A stretch of DNA of 22,961 bases from positions 1-22,961 of the forward strand of contig BBXU01001520.1 in the NCBI GenBank assembly GCA_001598975.1, in the 5' to 3' direction. Source of the stretch: Parachlorella kessleri (Eukaryota; Chlorophyta; Trebouxiophyceae; Chlorellales; Chlorellaceae). Below, in pieces: positions 21,587 to 22,961 of the stretch; positions within the stretch are counted from its first letter, which is position 1; each line of letters opens with the position of its first letter. The notes under the pieces are model-generated. The model saw only the letters and a list, made by a program, of their open reading frames with translations, did not search any database and was not told where the DNA came from. Made by a program: the position numbers and the translations under genes.

Positions 21587-22961
21587 CTATGTCGCGCCCT
21601 TGGCGAAAAGCAAGTTGCGTTGGGCGGTCAGCCAAAGGTGCAAAAAACGAGGCTTGTCGGCAGTCGCAGGCACTTGCACCAAAGGTTCGTATATGAGCTG
21701 GTGCAGCCCCTATGGTGACACAAGCACCAGCGCGCTGCATCGTAAGGCATAGAACCCGGTTTTGGCGGGGTCCGGGGGGTACCGAAAGGAATTGTGGTAC
21801 CCCTGGGACGTGCAATTCTCCACTCAGTGCAACTAATTGCATGAAAGTCACTCCTTGTTAGGTTGTCTTCTGCTTCTTAAGCGCTCATGGTTACAGACCA
21901 ATACATGCAGCAGAAGAATCGGTTGTATTGGGCCTTTTGACTGAACCAATAAAGCTTTGTATACGTGAGGGGGCCCACGATAACGTGTTGGTCGTGACAC
22001 CTGCTAGCCCAGGCTCAAGCGTTGCTCATGCCTGCTCCTCTAAGGTACTCCCTGGAGCGGACAGGGTGCTTGCCGTGCTCAAGGGAATGGGGAAGCAAGG
22101 TAGCATATGGCTCGTGCCGACTTGGATTCTGTCAGCCTGCCCTTGCGGTACTTGCTATGTGCTTAGCCATTTGCACTCATTTAGAATGGGAAGTGCAATC
22201 AGAAAGAAGGTACGGTTGTACTGGACTGACAGGGTCCTATGCAGTAGTTCTCTGTGTCTTGCCTGAGAGCTGAGCCATTTGTACTGCCCAGGACCAAGAC
22301 TTATCCTTGCCATGTCCTCACGCTAGGATCCGACGAATCAGGAATGGGAGAGGCAAGGGACAGGGGTGGGTCAGACAGCAGTGTGGCGGGTGCCAGCTGC
22401 GTCAGTAAGCATGTATTAGAAAGGGGGAACAAGCTGCACGAATTTGCACGATGCCCATCTCCAGCACACTGCCACCCATTGCAACCGCAGCACTGTGCCA
22501 CAAGCAGACTTGCCCCGTGTGAACAGACCGTACAATTGTTCAACAAGGGCACCGAAAACACATCAGCCGGTCCGCTTGCGCACTGTCAGGCCTGTCAGAA
22601 CGTAAGAATAAGTTCCAAGGGATCAGAGAGACAGTGCGGGCCAAGTGTAGACGGCATACACAAGCAACAAAACTGTGCCAAGTGCTTTAGCAAGCTCAAG
22701 CTGACGGATACTGTCTAGAAGTCCTGCAACTGTTCACAGATGGCTTGTGAATCAACAGGTGACACTGATGTGGATACCAGCGAGAAGGCTCCGGAAGTTC
22801 TGGATTGCTCAATGGCAGTGACCAACACCAAGAAGAAGCAAGAGAGTCCAATCCAATCAACCAATCGATACTCAAAGTGGCATAACCGAGCGATGCACCT
22901 CCTATCTCGTGGGCTGCAAACACGCCCTGCTCCTCGGTGAGGCAAATGACTTCGCCCCCCC
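21587..22961. other. Right-hand region without a supported gene
   Basis: An in-frame stop at 21587-21589 closes the upstream end of the kinase's open frame. Beyond it I find no family match on either strand. It may hold the kinase promoter, its first exon and 5'UTR. A minus-strand stretch near the right edge (about 22950-22860, with EVICLTEEQGVFAAHEIGG) reads smoothly and might be part of an exon entering from outside, but this is not established. Confidence 0.4.
21776..21803. other. Perfect 8-bp inverted repeat (stem-loop)
   Basis: GGGGTACC at 21776-21783 is repeated in inverted orientation as GGTACCCC at 21796-21803, leaving a 12-base loop. It lies upstream of the kinase open frame. No function is evident. 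Confidence 0.55.

Noticed and set aside
21928..22266. A plus-strand peptide with GAHDNVLVV, resembling the end of a PP2C phosphatase
   Set aside because: The match is a few residues only, and no other phosphatase motif lies nearby on either strand.
22254..22718. A plus-strand open frame of about 154 codons
   Set aside because: It has no ATG at its start, no family resemblance, and composition that looks like non-coding sequence.
1..22961. Transposons, tRNA or rRNA genes, CRISPR arrays
   Set aside because: I saw no transposase or reverse transcriptase motifs, no terminal inverted repeats with target-site duplications, no tRNA-like arms and no spaced identical repeats. The array at 615-772 is a contiguous minisatellite.

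Overview
This is a nuclear genomic window from a eukaryote, most likely a GC-rich green alga (chlorophyte). The genes are split into many short exons by introns of about 100-660 bases with GT-AG borders, and many acceptors end in TGCAG. The proteins also fit plants and algae: a plastid J-like protein, a plant-type NSUN6 RNA methyltransferase, a TKL kinase with the DFN variant, and two MYND zinc-finger paralogues. The exact lineage cannot be read from the window. Exon models were built by hand, by matching reading phase across each intron.

Layout: (1) minus strand, 1-1780, the 5' part of a gene for a plastid CPP1/CDF1-like J-like protein, running off the left edge; (2) 1781-2486, a divergent spacer; (3) plus strand, about 2487-7329, an NSUN6-type tRNA/mRNA cytosine-C5 methyltransferase with an internal PUA domain, in ten resolved exons with the initiator exon missing; (4) minus strand, 7859-10338 and 11236-13726, two tandem six-exon MYND zinc-finger paralogues of 421 and 420 residues, lying in a direct duplication of about 3.3 kb that includes their flanks; (5) minus strand, 15074 to about 21586, a TKL (Raf/CTR1-like) protein kinase in about twelve exons, with a low-complexity N-terminal region and an Ala/Gly-rich tail; (6) 21587-22961, no gene I can support.

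No functional pathway links the genes, and no transposon, tRNA, rRNA or CRISPR array was seen. The most unusual signals are at the level of gene structure. The exon-3 donor of the CPP1-like gene is repeated as a 22-23 bp tandem array carrying seven successive GTGAG sites. One NSUN6 intron is bounded by a perfect 12-bp direct repeat lying on both splice junctions. A 16-base block is conserved upstream of both MYND paralogues. The kinase gene has a G-rich tract at one donor, a possible 27-nt microexon and a tandem acceptor.
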